This document shows, piece by piece, positions 8,463 through 15,791 of a DNA stretch of 64,000 nt; positions within the stretch are counted from its first letter, which is position 1, and each line of letters begins with the position of its first letter. The stretch lies in assembly GCF_000308535.1 (NCBI RefSeq), contig NZ_BAFW01000387.1, positions 23,116-87,115 on the forward strand, in the 5' to 3' direction. Under the pieces are notes generated by a model that was not told where the DNA came from, searched no databases, and saw nothing but the letters and a program-made list of their open reading frames with translations. Source of the DNA: Nocardia cerradoensis NBRC 101014. GTDB taxonomy: Bacteria > Actinomycetota > Actinomycetes > Mycobacteriales > Mycobacteriaceae. The position numbers were made by a program, and so were the translations under genes.

Positions 8463-8978
8463 TCATTCCGCCGCGCCCGCGGGGGCCATCGACTGCTGGG
8501 CCTTGATGATCGAATCCATCAACGACGGCTGATCGGTGGCGAAGGCCAGTTTTTCCATTCCCCCGTAAGGGTTTTCGAAGCTCGCGACTTCCTCGGGGGA
8601 ATTGTCGGCATACACTTCGAGCTCATTGCCGTCGGGGTCGAAGAAGTAGACGCTCTTGGTCACTCCGTGGTTGACGGTGTAGGCGATCTCGACCTTCTCC
8701 TCCAGCAGCGTCTCGTACGCTTCGATCAGATCGGCCTCATTGCTGAGCTTGAACGCGAAATGCTCCATTCCGACCTGATAGAAGGTCCCATCGGGAGCTT
8801 CGGTGCCGAGTTCGGCGATTCCCAGTTCGTGGTGGTCGCGTCCCGTCGACAGGAATGCGACGTTCGGTGGGATGCGGCCCATGACCTTCAATCCGAGGAC
8901 CCGCGTGTAGAAGTCGAGCGACTTCTCCAGGCTGCGGACCTTGATGACGACATGCGCGACGCGCTCGATTTTGATCAT
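8463..8978 (-). CDS. VOC-superfamily (glyoxalase/type I extradiol dioxygenase-like) protein
   Basis: The 171-residue protein has two beta-alpha-beta-beta-beta modules: HVVIKVRSLEKSLDFYTRVLGLKV at the start and EHFAFKLS...FFDPDGNELEVYAD at the end. His9, the His of MEHFAF and the Glu of ELEVY are the probable metal ligands. It is too short for a two-domain extradiol dioxygenase; single-domain dioxygenases, isomerases and epimerases all fit. It has its own promoter region with operator copy 3, 56 bp before the start codon. Confidence 0.75.
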   Translation of the reverse strand: MIKIERVAHVVIKVRSLEKSLDFYTRVLGLKVMGRIPPNVAFLSTGRDHHELGIAELGTEAPDGTFYQVGMEHFAFKLSNEADLIEAYETLLEEKVEIAYTVNHGVTKSVYFFDPDGNELEVYADNSPEEVASFENPYGGMEKLAFATDQPSLMDSIIKAQQSMAPAGAAE

Positions 8979-9033
8979 TGCGGTTGGCCTTTCATTTCTT
9001 ACTACGCGTGAAGTTGCGATGTGACGAGAATAC

Positions 9034-9045
9034 TAGATCAATCTA
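9034..9045. promoter_or_regulatory. Operator copy 3, TAGATCAATCTA
   Basis: Perfect 12-base palindrome within CTAGATCAATCTATCTAG, located upstream of the leftward VOC gene that starts at 8978 and beyond the end of the SDR at 9095. Read on the minus strand it contains TAGATT, a possible -10 element. Confidence 0.75.
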
Positions 9046-9094
9046 TCTAGAGCGATGCTACCGCGGCGCTTGGTGCCGCTCGCTGTGCCGCGCC

Positions 9095-9970
9095 TTACGA
9101 GGCGACCGGATTCGATCCCGCGACCAGCATCTGCGCCGCGAGGTCGGGTCCGTATCGGTTGTCGAATTCGGTGAACGTCCGCTCGATCTCGCGATGCACC
9201 CCGAGGACGAGCGGTTCCCAGTCGCGGTGGGTGATGATCAGGAACTGCTGGTCCCGCATCGCCTGGACGACTTGTTCGCCGACGCGATCGGGATTCGCGC
9301 CCTGGGCGAGCAATGCGCCGTTCTGTTCCGCGACAGCGGCATTGGGCGCGCGGCCCAGCAGTTTCGCCTGTCCTTGTTCGCCGGTCTCGTTGATGCGGGT
9401 GGACACCGAGCCGGGGCACAGCATGGAGACACCGATGTCGGTGCCACGCAGTTCCTCGCGCAGCACCATCGAGAAGCCGACGCTGGCGAATTTCGAGGAC
9501 ACGTAGGCGCCCACCGTTGCCATCGGTACCAGACCGGCCATGGACGCGGTGTTGGTGATGTGCGCGCGGCCGCCGCGTCGCTTGAAACGGGGGAGGAACG
9601 TCGAGACGCCGATGAACTGCGCGTCGGTGTTGATCCGGTGTACCCAGCGCCAGACTTCGAGTGGGGTCTCGTCGATCGCCCCGCCGCCGTTGACACCGGC
9701 GTTGTTGCACAGGATCGAAATCGGGCCGAGCGCCGACTCGGCGTGATCGGCGGCGGCCTCCCACTGGGAGGCGTCGCTGACGTCGAGTTCCACCGCGGTG
9801 ACCACGCCACCGGCGTCGTTCAGTTCCCGCACGACGCCCGCGAGCCGGGAGCCGTCGATATCGGCGAGCGCGACCTTGGCTCCCGCTGCGACCAATGCCC
9901 GGGCGATGCCGAGTCCGATGCCCGATGCGGCACCCGTGACGAATGCCGCTTCTCCTGCCGGCCAAACCAT
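9095..9970 (-). CDS. Short-chain dehydrogenase/reductase
   Basis: A 291-residue SDR with TGAASGIGLG near residue 12, ADIDGSR suggesting NAD, CNNAG, catalytic Ser in TNTASMAG and YVSSKFAS. The long C-terminal segment after the PGSVSTRI motif, rich in charged helices, matches the larger SDRs common in mycobacterial lipid and sterol clusters. The ATG has AGGAG at suitable distance. It follows the VOC gene at 10602 on the same strand with a 92 bp gap, so the two are probably co-transcribed from the region of operator copy 4. Confidence 0.82.
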   Translation of the reverse strand: MVWPAGEAAFVTGAASGIGLGIARALVAAGAKVALADIDGSRLAGVVRELNDAGGVVTAVELDVSDASQWEAAADHAESALGPISILCNNAGVNGGGAIDETPLEVWRWVHRINTDAQFIGVSTFLPRFKRRGGRAHITNTASMAGLVPMATVGAYVSSKFASVGFSMVLREELRGTDIGVSMLCPGSVSTRINETGEQGQAKLLGRAPNAAVAEQNGALLAQGANPDRVGEQVVQAMRDQQFLIITHRDWEPLVLGVHREIERTFTEFDNRYGPDLAAQMLVAGSNPVAS

Positions 9971-10062
9971 GATGTGCTCCTGTCTGTCGTGGTAGACGGT
10001 CGTAAACCGCTGTGCTTCAAAGCAATTGGTCGGCGAGGTGCCGGCCGAACGCGGCAGCGGCC

Positions 10063-10602
10063 TCAGGACATCAGCGTCGCCATGTCGCGAATCGGATCGG
10101 ATCCGTCCCAGCCGGCGGTGACGGCCACGAGGGCGTCGAACATGTGCACCGCGGGGCCCTGCCGGCTCATGAGTTCGGTCATACAACCGGTCGCCGCGCG
10201 AGTGTCCACATAAGCCACCGGCGTCAGGCCGCCGACCGCTCCGGTCATCACGACCTCGAAGCCGTACTTCTCGTAGACGCGGCACTGGGTGTCGACATCC
10301 TCGACGAAGGCCTGCATATGGTGAATGCCGCCTTCTCCCACCGGGTAGACCTCGCGGTAGGGCGACGGTGCGTCGTCGTGCTGCTGGATGAGTTCGATCT
10401 GCACCGATCCGGCGTAGGCGATCGCGGCGCTGATATCGATCTCGACCGCGCGGCCCCGGTAGGTCGTATCGGTGATCATCGCGCCGATGTGCTTACCGAC
10501 GAAGAACGGCCCGATGCCGGTGGTCTGCTGCCACTGCCGGACCGCGGCGTCGAGATCGTCGACTACCCAGGCGATCTGACGGAACTGGCTTGGTGCGAGC
10601 AT
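10063..10602 (-). CDS. VOC-superfamily protein (methylmalonyl-CoA-epimerase-like fold)
   Basis: A 179-residue two-module VOC protein: FRQIAWVVDDLDAAVRQWQQ opens the first module and IHHMQAFVEDVDTQCRVYEKYG the second. The tandem His of GGIHHMQ, Glu of IELIQQ and Glu of MTELMS are candidate metal ligands. This subgroup is common in actinobacterial sterol and terpenoid loci but has no settled activity. GAAAGGAG, read on the minus strand, precedes the ATG. Confidence 0.72.
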   Translation of the reverse strand: MLAPSQFRQIAWVVDDLDAAVRQWQQTTGIGPFFVGKHIGAMITDTTYRGRAVEIDISAAIAYAGSVQIELIQQHDDAPSPYREVYPVGEGGIHHMQAFVEDVDTQCRVYEKYGFEVVMTGAVGGLTPVAYVDTRAATGCMTELMSRQGPAVHMFDALVAVTAGWDGSDPIRDMATLMS

Positions 10603-10709
10603 AGTGCTTTCTCCTTTTTTCGGCCCACGTCGGTGGGGGCATTCGCCGTGCGCGGCAGGGCTTTCCGGCGGCGCGTACGCCGCCGATACGAGAGAGCCGG
10701 TGATCCCCA

Positions 10710-10868
10710 TCGCTCCAGGGCGCGGCGGATGAATTCATCCCGCGCCGCGAGCGAAGCCTGCGATACCGCCGGCTGGCGGATTCCGATATCGAAGCCGTGG
10801 AATCCACCGCCCCACATGTGAAGGTCGACGCCGACGCCCGCCTGGGACAGGCGCTGGGCGTAGTCCAG
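10710..10868 (-). pseudogene. 3' remnant of an HSL-type esterase gene
   Basis: Translated leftward, these 53 codons align without gaps to the C-terminus of the esterase encoded at 5909-6916, from its DYATRL helix through the catalytic-His motif (WGGGFHGFD here) to the ARDEFIRRAL helix; by eye about 33 of 52 positions are identical. An in-frame TGA stands at 10869-10871 and nothing upstream resembles the rest of the enzyme, so the nucleophile and oxyanion hole are gone. Downstream the frame continues into non-homologous sequence. Confidence 0.75.
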
Positions 10869-11014
10869 TCAATCCGCCGGCGGCGTGTGGTCGTAGCCAC
10901 CAAACGACGTCATTGCCGCGCGAAACATCCGCCAGATGGCGGGCACGCGATTTCGGTGCCGGCGAATGCGAGAAGGACTGTTGACGGGGCCGGAGACATC
11001 CCCTTACGCTCGAT

Positions 11015-11026
11015 TAGATCAATCTA
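11015..11026. promoter_or_regulatory. Operator copy 4, TAGATCAATCTA
   Basis: Perfect palindrome followed by TC, 73 bp before the ABM gene at 11099 and upstream of the leftward VOC-SDR pair that begins at 10602. Its position suits control of both directions. Confidence 0.72.
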
Positions 11027-11098
11027 TCAAATCGGACCGGGTCCGCCGCGCGGTCGGAATGTGACGCGCCGCCGGTGGCCGAATGTTGGGAGAATCCC

Positions 11099-11431
11099 GT
11101 GAATCAGTCCGCCCCCGTCGTTCTCGTGGCGACCCTGGTGCCCCGGCCGGGTACCGAGGAGCAGGTCCAGAGCGCCCTGCTCGAGGCCGTCGCCGCGACG
11201 CACGCGCAGGACCACGGCTGTGAACTCTATGCGGCGCACCGCAGCGTGCGCGGTAAGCCCGGTTTCGTGGTCCTGGAGAAGTGGGCGTCGGCGGAGTTGC
11301 TCAGCGCTCATGCGTCCGGCGCTGCCTTCGCCGCCCTCACCGCGAAGCTCGACGGCCTGCTCACCGGACCGCTGGATGTCACTGTGCTGCAGCCGCTTCC
11401 GGCGGGCGACGCGAAACTGGGGCAGTTGTGA
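11099..11431 (+). CDS. Antibiotic-biosynthesis-monooxygenase (ABM) family protein
   Basis: The 110-residue protein is a dimeric alpha/beta-barrel domain: VVLVATLVPRPGTEEQVQSALLE, then HGCELYAAHRSV and FVVLEKWAS, the usual ABM order. Family members include cofactor-free quinone-forming monooxygenases and YgiN-type quinol oxidases, but many have no known activity. The GTG start was chosen from GGGAG shortly before it; a GTG at 11075 is also in frame. The stop overlaps the flavin-reductase start, so the two are translationally coupled. Confidence 0.8.
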   Translation: MNQSAPVVLVATLVPRPGTEEQVQSALLEAVAATHAQDHGCELYAAHRSVRGKPGFVVLEKWASAELLSAHASGAAFAALTAKLDGLLTGPLDVTVLQPLPAGDAKLGQL

Positions 11432-11991
11432 TGACGGCCGCCCGGCAGCAGGCGAGTGCCCGATACGACGCGAACGAAAGGCCGACCGGAACGATGATCG
11501 CGTTCGAACCGATCTCCGCCGACCCGGGCCTGCTGCGCCGCGCGTTCGGGTGTTTCCCGTCCGGCGTGACCGCGGTGTGCGCCCTGGTCGACGGCGAGCC
11601 GGTGGGCATGGCGGCCAGTTCGTTCACCTCGGTGTCGGTGGCACCGCCGCTGGTGTCGGTCTGCTTCCAGGAATCCTCGGCCACCTGGCCCAGGCTGCGC
11701 GATCTGCCGCGGCTGGGCATCAGCGTGCTGGCGGAGGGCCACGACGACATCTGTCTGAGCTTGTCCCGCAAATGCGACGACCGCTTCGCCGATATCGCCT
11801 GGGATCGGGCGCCCCACGGCGGGGTGTTCGTGCACGGCGCCACCGCATGGCTCGAATGTTCGCTGTACAGCGAGGTCCCGGCCGGCGACCACACCGTCGC
11901 GCTGCTCGAAATCCACGGGCTGCGTGCGGATCCCGAGGCCGCGCCGCTCGTCTTTCACGGCAGCCGGTTCCGCCGGCTCGCCGCCATCTGA
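11431..11991 (+). CDS. Flavin reductase (HpaC/HsaB-like) domain protein
   Basis: The 186-residue protein carries the FMN-binding split-barrel fold of flavin:NAD(P)H reductases: LLRRAFGCFPSGVTAVCA at about residues 38-55, then GMAASSFTSVSVAPPLVSVCF, the signature FMN-binding stretch, and the C-terminal DHTVALLEI strand. Such proteins feed reduced flavin to a two-component monooxygenase. No large monooxygenase component of that type is visible in the window, so the partner is elsewhere or is one of the unassigned proteins here. The start overlaps the ABM stop (TGATG). Confidence 0.82.
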   Translation: MTAARQQASARYDANERPTGTMIAFEPISADPGLLRRAFGCFPSGVTAVCALVDGEPVGMAASSFTSVSVAPPLVSVCFQESSATWPRLRDLPRLGISVLAEGHDDICLSLSRKCDDRFADIAWDRAPHGGVFVHGATAWLECSLYSEVPAGDHTVALLEIHGLRADPEAAPLVFHGSRFRRLAAI

Positions 11992-12320
11992 CCGGCCGGA
12001 CGAGGGAGTGGCGGTAATCGTGAGCAGACGCATCGGATCGGTCCGCGGCTGCGCGGATCGAGTCTCTGCCGGGGGCGCGCCGGGTTCCGCTGGGCAACCC
12101 GCGGTAGGCCGTGGCGACCGGACGCCGGGTCGTTCGCCGCCCGTCGGCCCGGCGTCGTCGTAACAGACGACGAGACGACGACAGGCCGGTCACCGCTGGC
12201 TCGGCCTGTCGTCGTCACCGACGACGAGGATCGGAGAACGAGGGGGACCTCATCGTCTCGGCGGAGCCCAGCGCTCCTCGCGTTCGTACCCAACTCCGTT
12301 CCCGAAGAAGTGAGCTGAAA
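11992..12320. other. Intergenic stretch with a terminator
   Basis: No supportable gene was found. The only clear structure is the stem-loop at 12175-12215. The 100 bases after it should contain the promoter of the membrane-protein gene at 12321; no operator copy is present, so that gene is probably outside the regulon. Confidence 0.5.
12175..12215 (+). terminator. Stem-loop terminator after the ABM-flavin reductase pair
   Basis: ACGACGACAGGCCG (12175-12188) and CGGCCTGTCGTCGT (12202-12215) form a perfect 14-bp stem with a 13-base loop. No U run follows, as is common in high-G+C actinobacteria. Confidence 0.65.
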
Positions 12321-12830
12321 ATGAATGATTCGCAACCGCTTTCGCGCGTGCAACGCAACACCGACGCGCTTCTGATCATCAGCGTCGTCGCCGTCTGGTG
12401 GGCGCTGCTGGGGCCCGTGTGGACCTACGTCCCGGCCACCGCGACGACGCCCGCCACCACCTTGACCTTCGCCGATCTGGCGGCGATGAACGCCGCCAAT
12501 CCCAGCGGCCTGCAGGTCGCGTTCTATCAGTGGGTCGCGTGGACGTTCGCGGCGCTGACGACGATCACGGCGCTCGTCGTGCTCCGCAACGGAAGGCGGG
12601 CGACAGGTGCGGGATGTGCGCTGGTCGGCCTGCTGCAATTGCTGATCACCCTGTTCGTGACCGTGAAGGCGGCACCGGATGTGTCCGTCCTGCTGTCGAG
12701 TCTGCAGTACACCCGGCTGGGCACCGTCCTGTTCCTCGGCTCGATGGTGACGCTCACCGTCGCCGGATTCCAGCGGCTGCGTTATGCGCAACCCGCGCGC
12801 GAACCGAATCTTGTTGCTGCGCAGGCCTGA
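12321..12830 (+). CDS. Small integral membrane protein, function unknown
   Basis: The 169-residue protein has four likely membrane helices: LLIISVVAVWWALLGPVW (near residue 17), AFYQWVAWTFAALTTITALVV (near 70), GCALVGLLQLLITLFVTV (near 100) and LGTVLFLGSMVTLTVAGF (near 135). I recognise no family. The ATG at 12321 is preceded by GAAGTGAG. It stands alone between two terminators and has no operator copy. Confidence 0.6.
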   Translation: MNDSQPLSRVQRNTDALLIISVVAVWWALLGPVWTYVPATATTPATTLTFADLAAMNAANPSGLQVAFYQWVAWTFAALTTITALVVLRNGRRATGAGCALVGLLQLLITLFVTVKAAPDVSVLLSSLQYTRLGTVLFLGSMVTLTVAGFQRLRYAQPAREPNLVAAQA

Positions 12831-12849
12831 TCGGTAGTTCGAAGCAGCT

Positions 12850-12894
12850 GTCCCGGTCGATCGCCACTCTCGCCCGAGTGCGATCGGCCGGGAC
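12850..12894. terminator. Stem-loop between convergent genes
   Basis: GTCCCGGTCGATCGC (12850-12864) pairs with GCGATCGGCCGGGAC (12880-12894) with a single mismatch and a 15-base loop. It sits between the rightward membrane-protein gene and the leftward SDR and can stop transcription from both. Confidence 0.7.
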
Positions 12895-12901
12895 GGTGTC
12901 G

Positions 12902-13669
12902 TCAGAAGATCGAATATCCGCCGTCGATCACGATCTCGTCGCCGGTCTGGAATCCGCCGACCCCGCCGGCCAGATACACGGCCAGGCGCGCGAAGTCGCC
13001 GGGTTCGCCCCATCGCCGGTGCGGCATCCGCTTCATGACGTTGTGCTCGAACGCCGGGTCGTTCATCTCCCGCGAGATCAACGGTGTCTCGGTCCAGCCC
13101 ACCACGAGCGAATGGGCGTTGATTCCGTAGCGCGCCAATTCGATCGCGCATCCGCGGATGATCGCGGACAAGCCGGCCTTGCTCGCCGCATAAGCCTGAC
13201 CGCGCGGGGTGCCGTGCAGCGAGGAGACGCTCGAGGTGCCGACGAGCACACCGCCTCCGCCGCGCTCCACCATGTGTTTCGCCGCGGTGCGCAGGGTGAG
13301 GAACGCGCCTTCGAGATTCACCCGGGTGACCGACCGGAAGTCCGCGAGGGTGGTGTCGACGAAGCGGATGTCGGGCGCGTGGGTGCCCGCGTTCGCGAAG
13401 CAGGAGTCGATCCGCCCGAAGTGGTCGAGTGTCTCGGCGAAGCTCGCCGTCACCGCGTCCTCGTCGCCGACGTCGCAGCGGACCCCGCGCACCCGGGTGC
13501 CGTGTTTCGACAGTTCCTCCGCGGCAGCCTCGTTGCGCTCGGCGTTGGTCCCCCAGATGCAGACGTCGGCGCCGCACTGCGCGAGCCCGTGCGCCATGCC
13601 GAGTCCGATACCGGAGTTGCCCCCGGTGATCAGGGCGACGTGTCCGGTGAGGTCGAAGAGCGAGGTCAT
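12902..13669 (-). CDS. Short-chain dehydrogenase/reductase
   Basis: A 255-residue classical SDR: TGGNSGIGLG at residues 15-24, CDVGDED, ANAG, catalytic Ser in GTSSVSSLHG, YAASKAGLS, and the C-terminal cofactor strand DEIVIDGGYSIF. It is of the size and type of 3-oxoacyl-reductase or polyol/gluconate dehydrogenases. It lies 97 bp after the NIPSNAP gene on the same strand and is probably co-transcribed with it from operator copy 5. Confidence 0.85.
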   Translation of the reverse strand: MTSLFDLTGHVALITGGNSGIGLGMAHGLAQCGADVCIWGTNAERNEAAAEELSKHGTRVRGVRCDVGDEDAVTASFAETLDHFGRIDSCFANAGTHAPDIRFVDTTLADFRSVTRVNLEGAFLTLRTAAKHMVERGGGGVLVGTSSVSSLHGTPRGQAYAASKAGLSAIIRGCAIELARYGINAHSLVVGWTETPLISREMNDPAFEHNVMKRMPHRRWGEPGDFARLAVYLAGGVGGFQTGDEIVIDGGYSIF

Positions 13670-13766
13670 GCAGAATCCTTCGAATGGTTCCGGCGTGGCC
13701 GGGGGAGAGGTCGAGAAGGCCCGACCGCGGGGCCGGTGGCCGCCGTGGTCGGGCCTGGCGCGTGCG

Positions 13767-14105
13767 TCAGCGCAGTGGGGAGAAGTCGGCGGGGTCGAGG
13801 AACTGGGAGGTCGCGCTGGCCGTGACCTGTTCGCCGTCGGCCCGGGCTGCGGCCCACTCGGGGTCGGCCCAGAAGGACTCCCACGATTTCTGGGCGGCCT
13901 CCCGGCTGGCGTGAGCGACGAGGTAGACCAGGGTCTCGGTGGGCTTGCCGTCGTCGTCGTTCGCCACCCAGAAACCGATGTTGGTCATCCCGTGCTTCTC
14001 GAACAGGGCCGCCGCGTGCTCGCGGAAGCGAGTCAGCAGCGCGTCGATCTTGCCGGGCACGGCCTCGTATGTGCGGAGCTCGAAAATACGTGTATCTGCG
14101 GTCAC
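13767..14105 (-). CDS. NIPSNAP-family protein, probably leaderless
   Basis: The 112-residue protein is a single NIPSNAP (dimeric alpha/beta-barrel) domain: IFELRTYEAVPGKIDALLTRF, GFWVANDDDGKPTETLVYLVAH, then SREAAQKSWESFWADPEW, the family's conserved end. The molecular function of bacterial NIPSNAPs in catabolic loci is not established. The GTG start directly abuts the operator at 14106-14117; the TAGATT half of that operator lies six bases upstream of GTG as a -10 box would for a leaderless message. Confidence 0.8.
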   Translation of the reverse strand: MTADTRIFELRTYEAVPGKIDALLTRFREHAAALFEKHGMTNIGFWVANDDDGKPTETLVYLVAHASREAAQKSWESFWADPEWAAARADGEQVTASATSQFLDPADFSPLR

Positions 14106-14117
14106 TAGATCAATCTA
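14106..14117. promoter_or_regulatory. Operator copy 5, fused to the NIPSNAP start codon
   Basis: On the minus strand TAGATTGATCTA is immediately followed by the GTG of the NIPSNAP gene. TAGATT fits the actinobacterial -10 consensus TANNNT and the six remaining bases give the spacing to a +1 at the GTG. Repressor binding would cover the -10 element. Confidence 0.72.
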
Positions 14118-14613
14118 TCACATGAGCTTCGGCGGCTCTGAACTGCTGATATCGCTCAGGAGCGCTAGGGTGAGCGGGAGTGACCGGAGACGGTCGGGGC
14201 AGGGATTCCACTGTGCGGCTGCCCCTTCGGCAAGGTGGCGTTCCGGCGTTCGCGTTTACGCCTGTGGCGGCTGCCGATCGTGCGGTGTCGAGGCGGCAAT
14301 CGAGCGACGCTGCTGTCCGGTCGCGCGTGGGTCTGTCGACGGCCACCACTCGACCCGAACAGATCCCCACAGCGCAGCGGCGGGTTTCGCGTCGTGATGT
14401 TCGATGATGAATTCGTGGCGTCGTACGGGTCCCGCTGTGGCGCAACGGATTCGCGCTCGTATCGGTCAACGGGTCGTCAGGAGAGCCTGTGATCCCGGAC
14501 GGGCGCTACGTAGGTGCGGCGACGGCCTTCGTATTCGGAGTTACCGTGCCGGTCGGCGATGTCCTGGGACCTATACCCGGATCGATCGCGCTGGGGCGAA
14601 CGTCACAGTACGA
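14118..14613. other. Long intergenic stretch upstream of the TetR gene
   Basis: About 500 bases separate the two divergent regulated genes. I find no reading frame with family resemblance or a good ribosome site. Its base pattern lacks the third-position G/C periodicity of the neighbours, so it may be a decayed gene or a long regulatory spacer. Confidence 0.4.
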
Positions 14614-14643
14614 CAGATTGATCTAGTGGGGTAATCTAGACGC
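14614..14643 (+). promoter_or_regulatory. Promoter and operator copy 6 of the TetR gene
   Basis: CAGATTGATCTA at 14614-14625 matches the regulon motif with one changed outer base. TAATCT at 14632-14637 fits a -10 box and lies exactly six bases before the ATG at 14644, implying a leaderless transcript. The operator lies just upstream of the -10 box, between the expected -35 and -10, so the regulator probably represses itself. Confidence 0.65.
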
Positions 14644-15285
14644 ATGTCTCCCACCTCGTCAACCCTCGGAAAGCGGCCGGAAACGCGAGACCGCCTCGTC
14701 GAGTCCGCGGCAGAGCTGTTCAGCCGGCAGGGCTACGGGGCTACCGGCATCAAGGCCGTCCTCGCCGCCGCCGAGGCACCCTACGGATCGCTCTACCACT
14801 TCTTCCCGGGCGGAAAGCAGGAGCTCGGTGCCGCCGCCCTGGCCCACGGCGGCGAGCGGTACCGGGAATTGCTCGAGTCGGTGTACCCGGCGGGGGCCGA
14901 CGTCGTCGAGGCGACCGCCGCGTCCTTCGTTCAGGCGGCCGAAATGCTCGAGGCCACCGACTACGAGGACGCGTGCCCGATCGCGACGATCGCGCTGGAG
15001 GTCGCCAACAACGACGAGTTGATGCGGAAAGCCGCCGCCGCAGCGTTCGAATCGTGGCTCGAGGTTCTCGAGGAGCGGTTCACCACGGCCGGGATGACCC
15101 CCGAGCGCGGCCGGGAGGTTGCGGTGGAGATCTTCTGCCTCATCGAAGGCGCGGTGCTGCTGGCCCGTACCACCCGTTCGTCGGCGCCTCTGCACACCGC
15201 CGGGCGCGCCGCCACCAATGCGGTAGCCGCCGGCCTTGCCGCGGGCCGCTACGACCGTTCCGGCCGGGGCAGCAGCGCGAGCTGA
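14644..15285 (+). CDS. TetR/AcrR-family regulator, proposed repressor of the catabolic regulon
   Basis: The 213-residue protein has a TetR DNA-binding domain at residues 12-60 (RDRLVESAAELFSRQGYGATGIKAVL, then a recognition helix ending YGSLYHFFPGGKQEL) and a ligand domain of the LmrA/YxaF type, marked by ACPIATIALEVANND near residue 114. Six other copies of its upstream palindrome control the surrounding catabolic genes, which makes it the natural regulator. The ligand is probably an acyl-CoA or early intermediate of the pathway, by analogy with KstR-type regulators; this is inference. Confidence 0.85.
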   Translation: MSPTSSTLGKRPETRDRLVESAAELFSRQGYGATGIKAVLAAAEAPYGSLYHFFPGGKQELGAAALAHGGERYRELLESVYPAGADVVEATAASFVQAAEMLEATDYEDACPIATIALEVANNDELMRKAAAAAFESWLEVLEERFTTAGMTPERGREVAVEIFCLIEGAVLLARTTRSSAPLHTAGRAATNAVAAGLAAGRYDRSGRGSSAS

Positions 15286-15302
15286 CATAAGTCGTAATCA
15301 CC

Positions 15303-15342
15303 AACCCGCCAACGCGATTCGCCGCGTTGGCGGGTTCTTTTC
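15303..15342 (+). terminator. Intrinsic terminator of the TetR gene
   Basis: AACCCGCCAACGCG (15303-15316) and CGCGTTGGCGGGTT (15323-15336) form a perfect 14-bp G+C-rich stem with a six-base loop, followed by CTTTTC. This is the clearest intrinsic terminator in the window. Confidence 0.88.
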
Positions 15343-15683
15343 GTTCAGGGGCGCTGCGGTCCGTTGAGCGGGCTCGACGCATCCCGTGTCGTCTGTGCCG
15401 GCTGATGTAGCGCCCCGCGTGGTCGATCGACGCGCTCGGTATCGGGTTTTGCCGGCGACCCGGCAGTTGGCGGGCGAGAACCTCCGATCGCGCGAAGCTT
15501 GGCGGGTGCTGGGCGCCGGTGTTCCGGAAGAGACTTCATCTCATCGGAAACCGAACGGTCAGGAGGCAGGCGGATGACGCGACCACAGCCCGTTCGCCTG
15601 CCGTTCGTTTCGGATTCCGAGTCGAAGCGGTTGGCGGCCCGAGTATTGACGGACCGAGAAAGATCCGTTTACGCTTAGCTCGC
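15343..15683. other. Intergenic stretch, no gene seen
   Basis: About 340 bases lie between the TetR terminator and operator copy 7. Short frames exist but none has a ribosome site or recognisable product. The right part must contain upstream promoter elements of the large operon. Confidence 0.45.
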
Positions 15684-15695
15684 TAGATCAATCTA
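15684..15695 (+). promoter_or_regulatory. Operator copy 7 of the large catabolic operon
   Basis: TAGATCAATCTA followed by TCTAA, 96 bp before the amidohydrolase ATG. It is the only motif copy before an uninterrupted set of rightward genes reaching at least 26.6 kb and perhaps 32.2 kb. The overlapping TAGCTCGC and TCTAATCG bases are candidate promoter elements. Confidence 0.75.
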
Positions 15696-15791
15696 TCTAA
15701 TCGCCTACTCGGGCATCGGACCGAGCACCTCTCGGCGCTTGCGTCGAACAACCGATTGCGTACCGCGAAACCACAATCCAGAGAGGCTGCA

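Noticed and set aside
14118..14613. Possible hidden gene in the TetR upstream region
   Set aside because: Frames there lack starts with ribosome sites, third-position G/C periodicity and any family resemblance.
195..15695. KstR or KstR2 regulation of the catabolic locus
   Set aside because: The repeated palindrome TAGATCAATCTA does not match the known KstR (AACnnGTT-type) or KstR2 operators, and no sterol ring-degrading genes are present.
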